Assembly (NCBI RefSeq): GCF_013031405.1
Contig: NZ_WPZY01000008.1
Span: 169,070 to 233,069 of the forward strand
Reading direction: 5' to 3'
Origin: Ruegeria sp. HKCCD8929
GTDB taxonomy: Bacteria > Pseudomonadota > Alphaproteobacteria > Rhodobacterales > Rhodobacteraceae
DNA length: 64,000 nucleotides
The translations under genes and the position numbers were made by a program. Each line of letters starts with the position of its first letter. Position 1 is the first letter of the stretch. The notes beneath the pieces are model-generated. The model ran no database searches and was not told where the DNA came from. It saw nothing but the letters and a program-made list of their open reading frames with translations. This document shows, piece by piece, positions 8,362 through 15,003 of this stretch.

Positions 8362-8820
8362 CTATTTGGATGCGGGCGACCAGACCCGATGGCCGATGGA
8401 TTTGAACTTCGACATTGGCATCGCGCGGCGTTCGTTGCGGGCCGTCGATCCCGGCTTGTCCAATGTGTCGACAACAGCCCTTCGCGGCGCTTCCCAGATC
8501 TCGTGCACTGCAAAACCCTCGGTCAACAGAACCAGAACAACCGTGTAGAAGGCCTTGTCGGTGTTGATCGAGGGGACCATACCCCAACTTCGCCGCTTGC
8601 CTTTGCGGCGCCCCTTGATTTGTACGGTTTGCCGCTTTCCACCGGTCACTCGAACAGCGTCGTAGCCTTCGCTATGCGCCTCCGTCAGGTGCAGGTCCAA
8701 AAGGCGGGCGGCCTCGAACTCTGCGATCTCGCCGGTAACGCCCAAGGGCTTTTCGGTTACGTTGTAATACTCAATGGCGAGCGTTTTTACGTCTTCCAGA
8801 ATTTCGAATTCAGTGCGCAT
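8362..8820 (-). CDS. Small protein, possible PD-(D/E)xK nuclease fold (DUF6998-like)
   Basis: A 152-residue protein. Residues about 26-75 read GVTGEIAEFEAARLL, then GYDAVRV, then QTVQIKGRRKGKRRS. The E...D...QxK spacing resembles the active site of small restriction-endonuclease-like proteins, with QIK in place of ExK. The C-terminal half continues INTDKAFYTVVLVLL and a NERRAMPMSKFKSIG stretch. I associate this with DUF6998-type proteins, which have no established function. It starts 10 bases after the dnaX stop on the same strand, so it is probably co-transcribed. The nuclease idea is inference; no methyltransferase or antitoxin partner is adjacent. Confidence 0.65.
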   Translation of the reverse strand: MRTEFEILEDVKTLAIEYYNVTEKPLGVTGEIAEFEAARLLDLHLTEAHSEGYDAVRVTGGKRQTVQIKGRRKGKRRSWGMVPSINTDKAFYTVVLVLLTEGFAVHEIWEAPRRAVVDTLDKPGSTARNERRAMPMSKFKSIGHRVWSPASK

Positions 8821-8830
8821 GCGCGTCCGC

Positions 8831-10588
8831 TCAATCCTCTTCGAACGGGTCCCATTCGTCTTCGACCTCGGGCAGGGCTTCTGTCTCGACCTTGGCGGCG
8901 CGCTGTTCAGGAGTTTCGATCCTGACGATCTTCGCCTTTGGGAACTCTGCCATCACGGCCTGCACCAGCGGATGCGCCTCGGCCTCGGCTTTCAGTGCCG
9001 TCTCGGCGGCGTCGCGCAGTTCGGCGATGGTCGGGGCGTCGCCGTCCGGCACCACCGACACCACCCAGCGGTTGCCGGTCCAGCCCTGCAGGCGCGAGCC
9101 GAGGCGTTGGGCCAGGTCGGTCGGCGCCTGTTCGGCGGGCGTGAACTCGATCCGCCCAGGCTGGTAGGAGACCAGCCGGATGCCGGTTTCCACCTCGACC
9201 AGCAGCTTCACGTCGCGGTTGGCGCGGATCAGTTCCACCACATGCTCAAAGCTGGGGTAGCGCGCCAGTGCGGCCTGCACATCCTGCGCCAGCGCAGCGG
9301 ACGGCGCACCGCCATTTCTGCGCGGGGCGGCGGTGTAGGCGGGGCCCGGTGCGTTCGCCACCGGAGCGGCACCCATGCTTTGCAGCGGCATCCCGCCGCC
9401 GGGTCCCGGAGCGGGCGGAGGCGGTGCATCCTGCAGCCGCTTGATCAGTTCCTCGGGGCTGGGCAGGTCCGCGACATGGGTCAGCCGGATCACCGCCATT
9501 TCGGCGGCCATCATTGCGTTGGGCGCGGCGGCCACCTCTTCCAGCGCTTTCAGCAGCATCTGCCACATCCGGGTCAGTACCCGCATCGGCAGCGCCCCGG
9601 CCATCTGCACGCCGCGCGAGCGTTCATCTGGCGAGACGGTGGGGTCCTCTGCCGCGTCCGGCGTGATCTTGACCACCGAGACCCAATGGGTGATCTCGGC
9701 CAGATCGCGCAGCACCGCCAGCGGATCGGCGCCCTCGGCATATTGGCCGCCCAGTTCGGTCAGGGCAGCGGCCGCGTCGCCACGCAGGATCATGTCCATC
9801 AGATCGAGCACCCGGCCCCGGTCGGCCAGCCCCAGCATGGCGCGCACCTGATCGGCACTGGTCTCACCCGCCCCATGGCTGATCGCCTGATCCAGCAGCG
9901 AGGTGGCATCGCGGGCCGAACCCTCGGCGGCGCGGGTGATCAGCGCCAGCGCATCCTCGGCAATCTCGGCACCTTCGGCGGCGGCGATCTTGCGCATCAG
10001 GCCGATCATGTCTTCGGGCTCGATCCGGCGCAGGTCAAACCGCTGACAGCGCGACAGCACCGTCACCGGCACTTTGCGAATCTCGGTGGTGGCGAAGATG
10101 AACTTCACGTGCTCGGGCGGTTCCTCGAGCGTCTTGAGCAGCGCGTTGAAAGCGCTGGTCGAGAGCATGTGGACCTCGTCGATGATGTAGATCTTGTAGC
10201 GCGCGCTGGCGGCGCGGTAGCGGACGCTGTCGATGATCTCGCGGATATCGTTCACCCCGGTGCGGGATGCCGCGTCCATCTCCATCACGTCGACATGGCG
10301 GCCTTCCATGATCGCCACACAATGCTCACACTGGCCGCAGGGTTCGGTGGTGGGGCCGCCCTCGCCATCGGGACCGACGCAGTTCATGCCCTTGGCGATG
10401 ATCCGCGCGGTGGTGGTTTTTCCGGTGCCGCGAATGCCGGTCATGATGAACGCCTGCGCGATCCGGTCCGCTTCGAACGCGTTCTTCAACGTCCGCACCA
10501 TTGCATCCTGACCGACCAGATCGGCAAAGGTTTCGGGGCGGTATTTGCGGGCAAGGACCTGATAGGGGGCGGGTGCGGTGTCGGTCAT
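8831..10588 (-). CDS. dnaX: DNA polymerase III subunit gamma/tau
   Basis: A 585-residue protein, the clamp-loader ATPase. Visible are YQVLARKYRPETFADLVGQ at the N-terminus, Walker A GIRGTGKTTTARIIAKG (about residues 50-66), a Cys-rich zinc module (NCVGPDGE...CGQCEHC), Walker B DEVHMLS and the arginine-finger SRC motif (VLSRCQRFDLRR). The C-terminal third is less conserved, with a Pro/Gly/Ala-rich linker followed by the tau-type domain that contacts polymerase and helicase. The start at 10588 gives the normal N-terminus; an extension to 10651 is atypical. I saw no A-rich slippery run in the middle, so a frameshifted gamma form is not evident. Confidence 0.96.
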   Translation of the reverse strand: MTDTAPAPYQVLARKYRPETFADLVGQDAMVRTLKNAFEADRIAQAFIMTGIRGTGKTTTARIIAKGMNCVGPDGEGGPTTEPCGQCEHCVAIMEGRHVDVMEMDAASRTGVNDIREIIDSVRYRAASARYKIYIIDEVHMLSTSAFNALLKTLEEPPEHVKFIFATTEIRKVPVTVLSRCQRFDLRRIEPEDMIGLMRKIAAAEGAEIAEDALALITRAAEGSARDATSLLDQAISHGAGETSADQVRAMLGLADRGRVLDLMDMILRGDAAAALTELGGQYAEGADPLAVLRDLAEITHWVSVVKITPDAAEDPTVSPDERSRGVQMAGALPMRVLTRMWQMLLKALEEVAAAPNAMMAAEMAVIRLTHVADLPSPEELIKRLQDAPPPPAPGPGGGMPLQSMGAAPVANAPGPAYTAAPRRNGGAPSAALAQDVQAALARYPSFEHVVELIRANRDVKLLVEVETGIRLVSYQPGRIEFTPAEQAPTDLAQRLGSRLQGWTGNRWVVSVVPDGDAPTIAELRDAAETALKAEAEAHPLVQAVMAEFPKAKIVRIETPEQRAAKVETEALPEVEDEWDPFEED

Positions 10589-10761
10589 CTCTGCTCTGCC
10601 GGATTCGTGTCTTGAGGCGGCAGCGTAGAGCGCCGCGTGGCCCGCGTCCACAGCCGCCTGTTGCGTTTTTCTTTTGGTTTCAGGGCAACCGGCGGTACAA
10701 CATTGAGACCTTGGTTTGAATTTCCGGTTTTGAGTTTGCGGTTTTCGGGAGGGGGCCGGGC

Positions 10762-11265
10762 ATGTCTGAATTTGTGATCTACGCCTTGCAGGTCGGCGGC
10801 GGAACGCTGGCGATCAGCCCGATGCCGGGGCGGTATGGCAACTATCCCGAGGACCTCGATACTATCGCTGCATGGGAACCCGGACTGGTGATCTCGATGA
10901 CCACCGAGATCGAAATGATTCAGGACGGCGCGCGCAATTTCGGATCGGACATTCAGGGCCGTGCGTGCCGCTGGGCGCATCTTCCGGTCGAGGATTTCGG
11001 GGCGCCGCCCCGTGCGGTGCAGTTGAAATGGCCGGACGTCAGCGCCGCTGCGCGGCAAGCGCTGGCAGGCGGTGGCCGGGTTCTGGTGCATTGCCGAGGC
11101 GGCTGTGGCAGATCCGGCATGGTGGCGCTGCGATTGATGATCGAGTGCGGCGAAACACCCAAAGACGCGCTGGATCACCTGCGCACCGTGCGGGCCTGCG
11201 CGGTCGAGACTGAAGGGCAGATGAACTGGGCGCTGCAGGGGCAAAAGCAGTCCGCTGGGTCCTGA
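10762..11265 (+). CDS. Dual-specificity/tyrosine phosphatase-like protein
   Basis: A 167-residue cytosolic protein. The PTP signature CX5R is present as HCRGGCGRSGMVALRLM, with the nucleophilic Cys at about residue 111, and the likely general-acid Asp lies in LPVEDFGAPP (about 76-85). The layout resembles small bacterial cysteine phosphatases and cyclin-dependent kinase inhibitor-3-like phosphatases. The substrate could be phosphotyrosine, phosphoserine or a small molecule. The ATG at 10762 follows a GGGAGGGGG stretch. It is divergent from dnaX, and a three-palindrome repeat lies after its stop. Confidence 0.8.
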   Translation: MSEFVIYALQVGGGTLAISPMPGRYGNYPEDLDTIAAWEPGLVISMTTEIEMIQDGARNFGSDIQGRACRWAHLPVEDFGAPPRAVQLKWPDVSAAARQALAGGGRVLVHCRGGCGRSGMVALRLMIECGETPKDALDHLRTVRACAVETEGQMNWALQGQKQSAGS

Positions 11266-11299
11266 CGGTCATTCGGAGCGAAACGGCTCAACCGGGACC

Positions 11300-11360
11300 A
11301 AGCCCCTTGCAAGGGGCTTGATGCGGCTGGAAACCGCATGAAGGCGTTTGCAAACGCCTT
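11300..11360. repeat. Three-palindrome repeat element, copy A
   Basis: Three adjacent palindromes: AAGCCCCTTGCAAGGGGCTT (11300-11319), ATGCGG...CCGCAT (11321-11339) and AAGGCGTTTGCAAACGCCTT (11341-11360). It fills the gap between the convergent phosphatase and Cys-rich protein genes. Copies B (26041-26104) and C (33101-33165) share the last palindrome exactly. Confidence 0.92.
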
Positions 11361-11386
11361 GCCCGCGCGAGTTGTGCCGTATCATG

Positions 11387-11791
11387 TCAGAGGGAAACGG
11401 TGTGCTGGCTGGCGTTGTATTCCCCGCCCAATGGAACTGCTTCGAGCAGCGCGCAGGGCGGTTGCGCCAACCAGCCTGCCGGAAGCATCCGAGCCTCGGA
11501 CGACAAAAGCGTATCGGCAAATTGATCGAGCCGGTCGCCATCCTCATCCGCCTCCACGCCGCAGAACACCCGGATACGCTCGTGGCTGGCCCGAAACCGC
11601 GCGGAGCAGACCTGCGGGCAGTTCTTCAAGGTGCTGTTGCCCTCGATCTCGAAGTCTTCGGTGGTCACCGGTTTGGCTTTGTCCATGGCTTGCGCCAGCT
11701 TCTCGGCCATACGGGCAAGAGCCGGACAGGTTTTACCGGTGTGGCGGCACAGGGTTGCCGTGAATATGTGAGAGTTGGTCTTCCAGATCAT
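11387..11791 (-). CDS. Cys-rich small protein under cobalamin riboswitch, possible thioredoxin-like ferredoxin
   Basis: A 134-residue protein with cysteines at 15, 22, 58, 62 and 77. The spacing C-x6-C, about 35 residues, then C-x3-C resembles thioredoxin-like [2Fe-2S] ferredoxins and DUF1636-type metal-binding proteins found near cobalamin genes. I cannot name it with certainty. A cobalamin riboswitch lies about 100 bases upstream on the same strand, and GGAGGG precedes the ATG by six bases, so its expression should fall when B12 is abundant. A role in B12 synthesis, cobalt handling or a B12-independent backup reaction follows from that context only. No signal peptide or membrane segment is present. 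Confidence 0.75.
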   Translation of the reverse strand: MIWKTNSHIFTATLCRHTGKTCPALARMAEKLAQAMDKAKPVTTEDFEIEGNSTLKNCPQVCSARFRASHERIRVFCGVEADEDGDRLDQFADTLLSSEARMLPAGWLAQPPCALLEAVPLGGEYNASQHTVSL

Positions 11792-11797
11792 GATGCG

Positions 11798-11829
11798 CCC
11801 TCCGCGCGTTGGCCGGGGACACAGGAGGG
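11798..11829 (-). promoter_or_regulatory. Putative SD-masking hairpin of the cobalamin riboswitch
   Basis: On the reverse strand CCCTCC (11829-11824) can pair fully with the Shine-Dalgarno GGAGGG (11803-11798) across a 20-base loop. This is a plausible translational off-state. A second stem (CGGGCGG/CCGCCCG, 11875-11869 with 11845-11839) lies between it and the aptamer. Confidence 0.5.
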
Positions 11830-11893
11830 GAAAGACAGCGGGCGGCTATCGGACCCACCCCGGACACCCCGCCCGAGTTCGAGTTACAGTTCC

Positions 11894-12084
11894 GATGGCA
11901 GGTCTCCTGACTTGCGGGTCACAGCTTTGCCGACCTTCCCAGCCTTACGGCCAGTGGCATTCCGGCATCGCTCTCCGCCTACAGTTGCGGGGGCAGTCGC
12001 GGCCTTGGTCCATCCCGGTTTCCCGGTCCGGACCGCACCGTGTTCCCTTTTCATCCCGGCCGCAGATTCGGCGCGGGAACCATC
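11894..12084 (-). promoter_or_regulatory. Cobalamin (adenosylcobalamin) riboswitch
   Basis: On the reverse strand the hallmarks appear in order: closing stem GATGG (12084-12080), TGAAAAGGGAA with CGGTG, the B12-box region GACTGCCCCCGCAAC (about 11998-11984), AGTCAGGAGACCTGCC (11912-11897) and the closing CCATC (11898-11894). This matches the class I cobalamin aptamer. It points at the small Cys-rich gene ending at 11387. Confidence 0.95.
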
Positions 12085-12116
12085 ACCTGATGGCTAGCGG
12101 GTTGCATGGGCTGACG

Positions 12117-12680
12117 TCAATGGATTTTGGTAAGGCGCATCTTCTGCGGTAGCGCGCGCAGGACATCCGAGCTTTGCCGTGCCCGCGCCAATTGCCAGCC
12201 GCCCTGGAGCAGGATGAACAGCGTATCGGCGGTCTCTAGCGGGTTGTCGATGCCAAATCGCCCGGCATGATGCGCCACCTCGGTGATCCAGCCTTCGTAG
12301 AGGTGATGCGCGTGATCGCGGAAGGTGGCGTTGTCGGGCCCCTCGAACAATGTGGAGGAGATCGGACAGCCATCCCACTGTCCCGATTTATCGAACAGTT
12401 TCGCGACCTTGTGGCACAGGGTCTCGACCCCGTCCTGAAAGCTGTCTGCCGGTTCGAATGAGGCTGCGATCAGCCGCAGCATCCCGTCCGAGGCCCAGGT
12501 GGCAGCGGCGACGGCAAGGTCGGATTTGCCGTTGGGAAAGTGGTGATAGAGCGAACCCTTGGGCGCATCGGCGGCGCTCAGCAACTCGCTCAGCCCCACG
12601 CCGTGATAGCCTGACCGTCGGAACAGGTCGGCGGCGGTACGGATCAGGCGGTCTTTGGTCGGTAGCGGACGTTCGGTCAT
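12117..12680 (-). CDS. TetR-family repressor (LmrA/YxaF-like)
   Basis: A 187-residue regulator. Residues about 8-55 are the TetR helix-turn-helix (RLIRTAADLFRRSGYHGVGL, then APKGSLYHHFPNGKSDL, the usual recognition end). The C-terminal ligand domain has the CPISSTLFEG and FILLQGGWQLARARQS-like stretches of the LmrA/YxaF subgroup. It is divergent from an alpha/beta hydrolase gene, and two copies of a TAGACC-GATT-GGTC(T/C)A operator lie in the shared region. It therefore probably represses both itself and the hydrolase until a small, perhaps hydrophobic, ligand binds. Confidence 0.9.
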   Translation of the reverse strand: MTERPLPTKDRLIRTAADLFRRSGYHGVGLSELLSAADAPKGSLYHHFPNGKSDLAVAAATWASDGMLRLIAASFEPADSFQDGVETLCHKVAKLFDKSGQWDGCPISSTLFEGPDNATFRDHAHHLYEGWITEVAHHAGRFGIDNPLETADTLFILLQGGWQLARARQSSDVLRALPQKMRLTKIH

Positions 12681-12701
12681 TTGGCTGCCATATTGACAGG
12701 G

Positions 12702-12719
12702 CTAGACCGATTGGTCCAG
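12702..12719. promoter_or_regulatory. TetR operator 1
   Basis: CTAGACCGATTGGTCCAG, an inverted repeat with one mismatch in the outer arm. Its centre is 27 bp from operator 2. Confidence 0.7.
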
Positions 12720-12727
12720 AAAGGGAT

Positions 12728-12745
12728 GTAGACCGATTGGTCTAG
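12728..12745. promoter_or_regulatory. TetR operator 2
   Basis: The core TAGACC-GATT-GGTCTA (12729-12744) is a perfect inverted repeat, nearly identical to operator 1 and placed just before the hydrolase ribosome-binding site. Confidence 0.75.
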
Positions 12746-12764
12746 GAGGTCGCGGGAGGTGACG

Positions 12765-13628
12765 ATGCTAGACGCGCAAGGAACGGTAACGGTCGAGGAA
12801 TTTAGGTTCCCGGCAGGATCTGCCGAGTTGTCGGCGGTGCTTCACCAGCCGGCAGAGGCTCCTGCAGCGGCTGTCGTTCTGAACGGCGCCACCGGCGTGC
12901 CGCGCGATTACTACCGCCATTTCGCCCGCTGGCTGGCTGCCGAGCGGGGGATGGCCTGCCTGATCTATGACTACCGCGACTTCGGAACCTCTCTGAACGG
13001 GCAGTTGCAGGACTCAAACGTGAACATGGCCGATTGGGCGCTGACGGACATGCCTGCGGCACGGGCAGAAATGCGCCGCCGCTATCCCGGCGTGCCCCTC
13101 TGGGTGATCGGTCATTCGGTGGGCGGTATGCTGATGCCGCTGCAGGACGGGATCGAGGATATCGACCGCATGATCTGCGTCTGCGCCGGGTTAGTGCATC
13201 ACGTCGACCACCCGTGGCCTTATCAGGCGCTGGCGCGGCTTTTCTGGTTTGGCCATGTCCCGCTGATGGTGAAGACGCTTGGCTATCTGCCCGGTAAGAT
13301 CACCGGTTTTGGCGCCGATCTCCCGCCGCGAGTTTACTGGCAATGGCGCAAATGGTGCACCTCGCGCCAGAGCTACCTGCCCGAGACGGGTGTGACCCTG
13401 CCCGCACCGGACTGGGGCCGCTCCGGAGCGCCGGTCGATCTGGTTGCGCTAAGTGATGACGTAATGATCCCGGCCAAATGTGTCTGGCGGCTGGAACAGG
13501 TCTATGGTCCGGCAGCGCGGAAACAGGAGCTGAACCCGCGTGATTTCGGGTTGAAGGCGGTGGGGCATCTCGGCGCCTTTGCCCGCCGCAATGCCGCGAT
13601 CTGGCCTGCGCTGCTAGGTGAGGCATAG
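12765..13628 (+). CDS. Alpha/beta hydrolase, TetR-controlled
   Basis: A 287-residue protein of the alpha/beta hydrolase fold. The oxyanion strand VVLNGATGVPRDYY (about residues 35-48), LIYDYRDFGTS (about 67-77) and nucleophile elbow GHSVGG (about 111-116) are visible, as is a late VGHLGAF histidine (about 267-273) that would complete the triad. The layout resembles YheT/hydrolase-4-type esterases; the substrate is unknown. The ATG at 12765 follows GGGAGG by five bases; a GTG at 12759 overlaps that site and is less likely. Divergent TetR and two operators suggest induction by an ester-like compound. Confidence 0.82.
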   Translation: MLDAQGTVTVEEFRFPAGSAELSAVLHQPAEAPAAAVVLNGATGVPRDYYRHFARWLAAERGMACLIYDYRDFGTSLNGQLQDSNVNMADWALTDMPAARAEMRRRYPGVPLWVIGHSVGGMLMPLQDGIEDIDRMICVCAGLVHHVDHPWPYQALARLFWFGHVPLMVKTLGYLPGKITGFGADLPPRVYWQWRKWCTSRQSYLPETGVTLPAPDWGRSGAPVDLVALSDDVMIPAKCVWRLEQVYGPAARKQELNPRDFGLKAVGHLGAFARRNAAIWPALLGEA

Positions 13629-13649
13629 GGGCGCCCTGACAGGCGCCCC
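13628..13649. terminator. Bidirectional GC-rich hairpin
   Basis: GGGGCGCC (13628-13635) pairs with GGCGCCCC (13642-13649) between the convergent hydrolase and rsgA genes. It lacks a T tract, so termination is only inferred. Confidence 0.5.
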
Positions 13650-13656
13650 CGCCCGG

Positions 13657-14688
13657 TCAGTAACCTTTGCGCCCCTTATGGGCGCGCTGGACCGACTTGA
13701 TCATCTTTCCGAACTCCCGATGCCGCGCCCGTGCTTCGGCCACGGTTTCCGAGTTGTACCGGTCCTCGCGCTGTAGTTTCTGCCAGCGATTCAGGCGGTC
13801 GGGATCAAGTTCACCCGCAGTAATTGCGGCCTCGATGGCACAGCCGGGTTCGCCCTGATGGGAACAGTCGGAAAACCGGCACGCCGCCGCCAGTTCCAGC
13901 AGATCGGCAAAGACCGCATCAACACCCTCGCCTGCATCCAGCAGGCGCAGGGCGCGCATGCCGGGCGTGTCGATCAACCAACCGCCGTTGGTCATCCGGC
14001 GCAGCGAGCGGAAGGTGGTGGTGTGGCGGCCCTTGGCATCGTCCTCGCGAATCCCAGCGGTCGCATCCACCGAACCAGTGAGGCCATTGGTGAGCGTCGT
14101 CTTGCCGACGCCCGAGGATCCGAGCAAAGCGCCGGTTTGCCCTGCCGGACACCACTCAGCGACTCGGTGCAGGTCTTCTTCATCGCGCGCGTTGACTGAA
14201 AGGACTGTGAGAAAGGGCGCCAGTGCCTCGGCTTGCTTGATGTAGTCGTCGGGGTCATCACACGTGTCGGCTTTGGTCAGGACGACCACAGGGTAACATC
14301 CGGCCCGATTGGCCAGCGCCAGGTATCGCTCCAGCCGCGCCGGGTTGAAATCGGCATTGCAGGAACTGGTGATGAAGAGCACATCCACATTTGCTGCGAT
14401 CAGTTGCGATTGCGCATCCGTGCCCGCCGCGCGGCGCTTGAGTTCCGTGCGCCGGTCCAGCAGGCGAATGATGCGGTTGGCGTCATTGGCCAGCACCCAG
14501 TCGCCGACGGCAAACCCGCCGGTGGTCTGGCCTGCAGGAGCCAACAGTGGGTGTTCGCTGTCCGGCGACAATCCGGTCATCCGGTCGCGATGGACTGCCG
14601 CGATGCGTAAGGGCACAAGGTGGGGGTCCGCTGCCGCTTGGGCTGCGAAAAAGGAGGACCATCCGAGGTCCGGGTAAGTAAAAGACAT
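13657..14688 (-). CDS. rsgA: Ribosome small-subunit-dependent GTPase RsgA
   Basis: A 343-residue protein with the circularly permuted GTPase order of RsgA: G4 VVLTKADTC before G1 LLGSSGVGKTTLTNGL, then G3 LIDTPGMRAL. An N-terminal OB-like domain (WVLANDANRIIRLLDRRTELKRR) and a C-terminal zinc knuckle (CRFSDCSHQGEPGC) complete it. RsgA checks late 30S subunit maturation near the decoding site. The start at 14688 gives the expected N-terminus; an upstream start at 14739 would add 17 residues. The C-terminal tail is Lys/Arg/Gly-rich. Confidence 0.95.
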   Translation of the reverse strand: MSFTYPDLGWSSFFAAQAAADPHLVPLRIAAVHRDRMTGLSPDSEHPLLAPAGQTTGGFAVGDWVLANDANRIIRLLDRRTELKRRAAGTDAQSQLIAANVDVLFITSSCNADFNPARLERYLALANRAGCYPVVVLTKADTCDDPDDYIKQAEALAPFLTVLSVNARDEEDLHRVAEWCPAGQTGALLGSSGVGKTTLTNGLTGSVDATAGIREDDAKGRHTTTFRSLRRMTNGGWLIDTPGMRALRLLDAGEGVDAVFADLLELAAACRFSDCSHQGEPGCAIEAAITAGELDPDRLNRWQKLQREDRYNSETVAEARARHREFGKMIKSVQRAHKGRKGY

Positions 14689-14813
14689 TGCTCTGCCTGT
14701 GTAGGAATCACGCAAGCCAAGCCGATGGCGCACGCGCACCCGCTTGGGATGGGTTCAGGCAGGGGACTGGATAACTTCGGTCAGAACCGCGCCTGAAGGG
14801 ATTTTGCTACAAT

Positions 14814-14836
14814 CATAAAAGCCCCCCTTTGGCTTT
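14814..14836 (-). terminator. Terminator of SRP RNA
   Basis: On the reverse strand AAAGCC (14836-14831) pairs with GGCTTT (14823-14818) and is followed by TTAT. It lies downstream of the SRP RNA and upstream of rsgA. Confidence 0.6.
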
Positions 14837-14869
14837 CTGGTTCTGGTGTGCCGCTGGATGCGGTCTAGT

Positions 14870-14963
14870 GAGAGGCTGGACATCGACCCAAGCGGGACTC
14901 GTTGTGGCTGCTTCCTTCCGGACCTGACCAGGTTGGCGAGGCGCTCGCCCGCGCCAACCTCTC
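14870..14963 (-). ncRNA. ffs: Signal recognition particle RNA, small bacterial type
   Basis: On the reverse strand the conserved SRP apical domain reads GGTCAGGTCCGGAAGGAAGC (14935-14916), containing the GGAA tetraloop and the symmetric and asymmetric loops bound by Ffh. The ends GAGAGGTTGG (14963 side) and CCAGCCTCTC (14870 side) pair to close the hairpin. The length of about 94-100 bases suits a 4.5S-type RNA. The exact ends are estimated from the pairing. It starts about 40 bases after the phosphodiesterase gene stop and has its own terminator. Confidence 0.95.
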
Positions 14964-15003
14964 GATTGTCGATATAGTCACGCTGGTAGGGAAAGGCAAC
15001 CCG

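Noticed and set aside
8831..10588. Programmed frameshift in dnaX to make gamma
   Set aside because: No A-rich slippery heptamer was seen in the middle of the gene.
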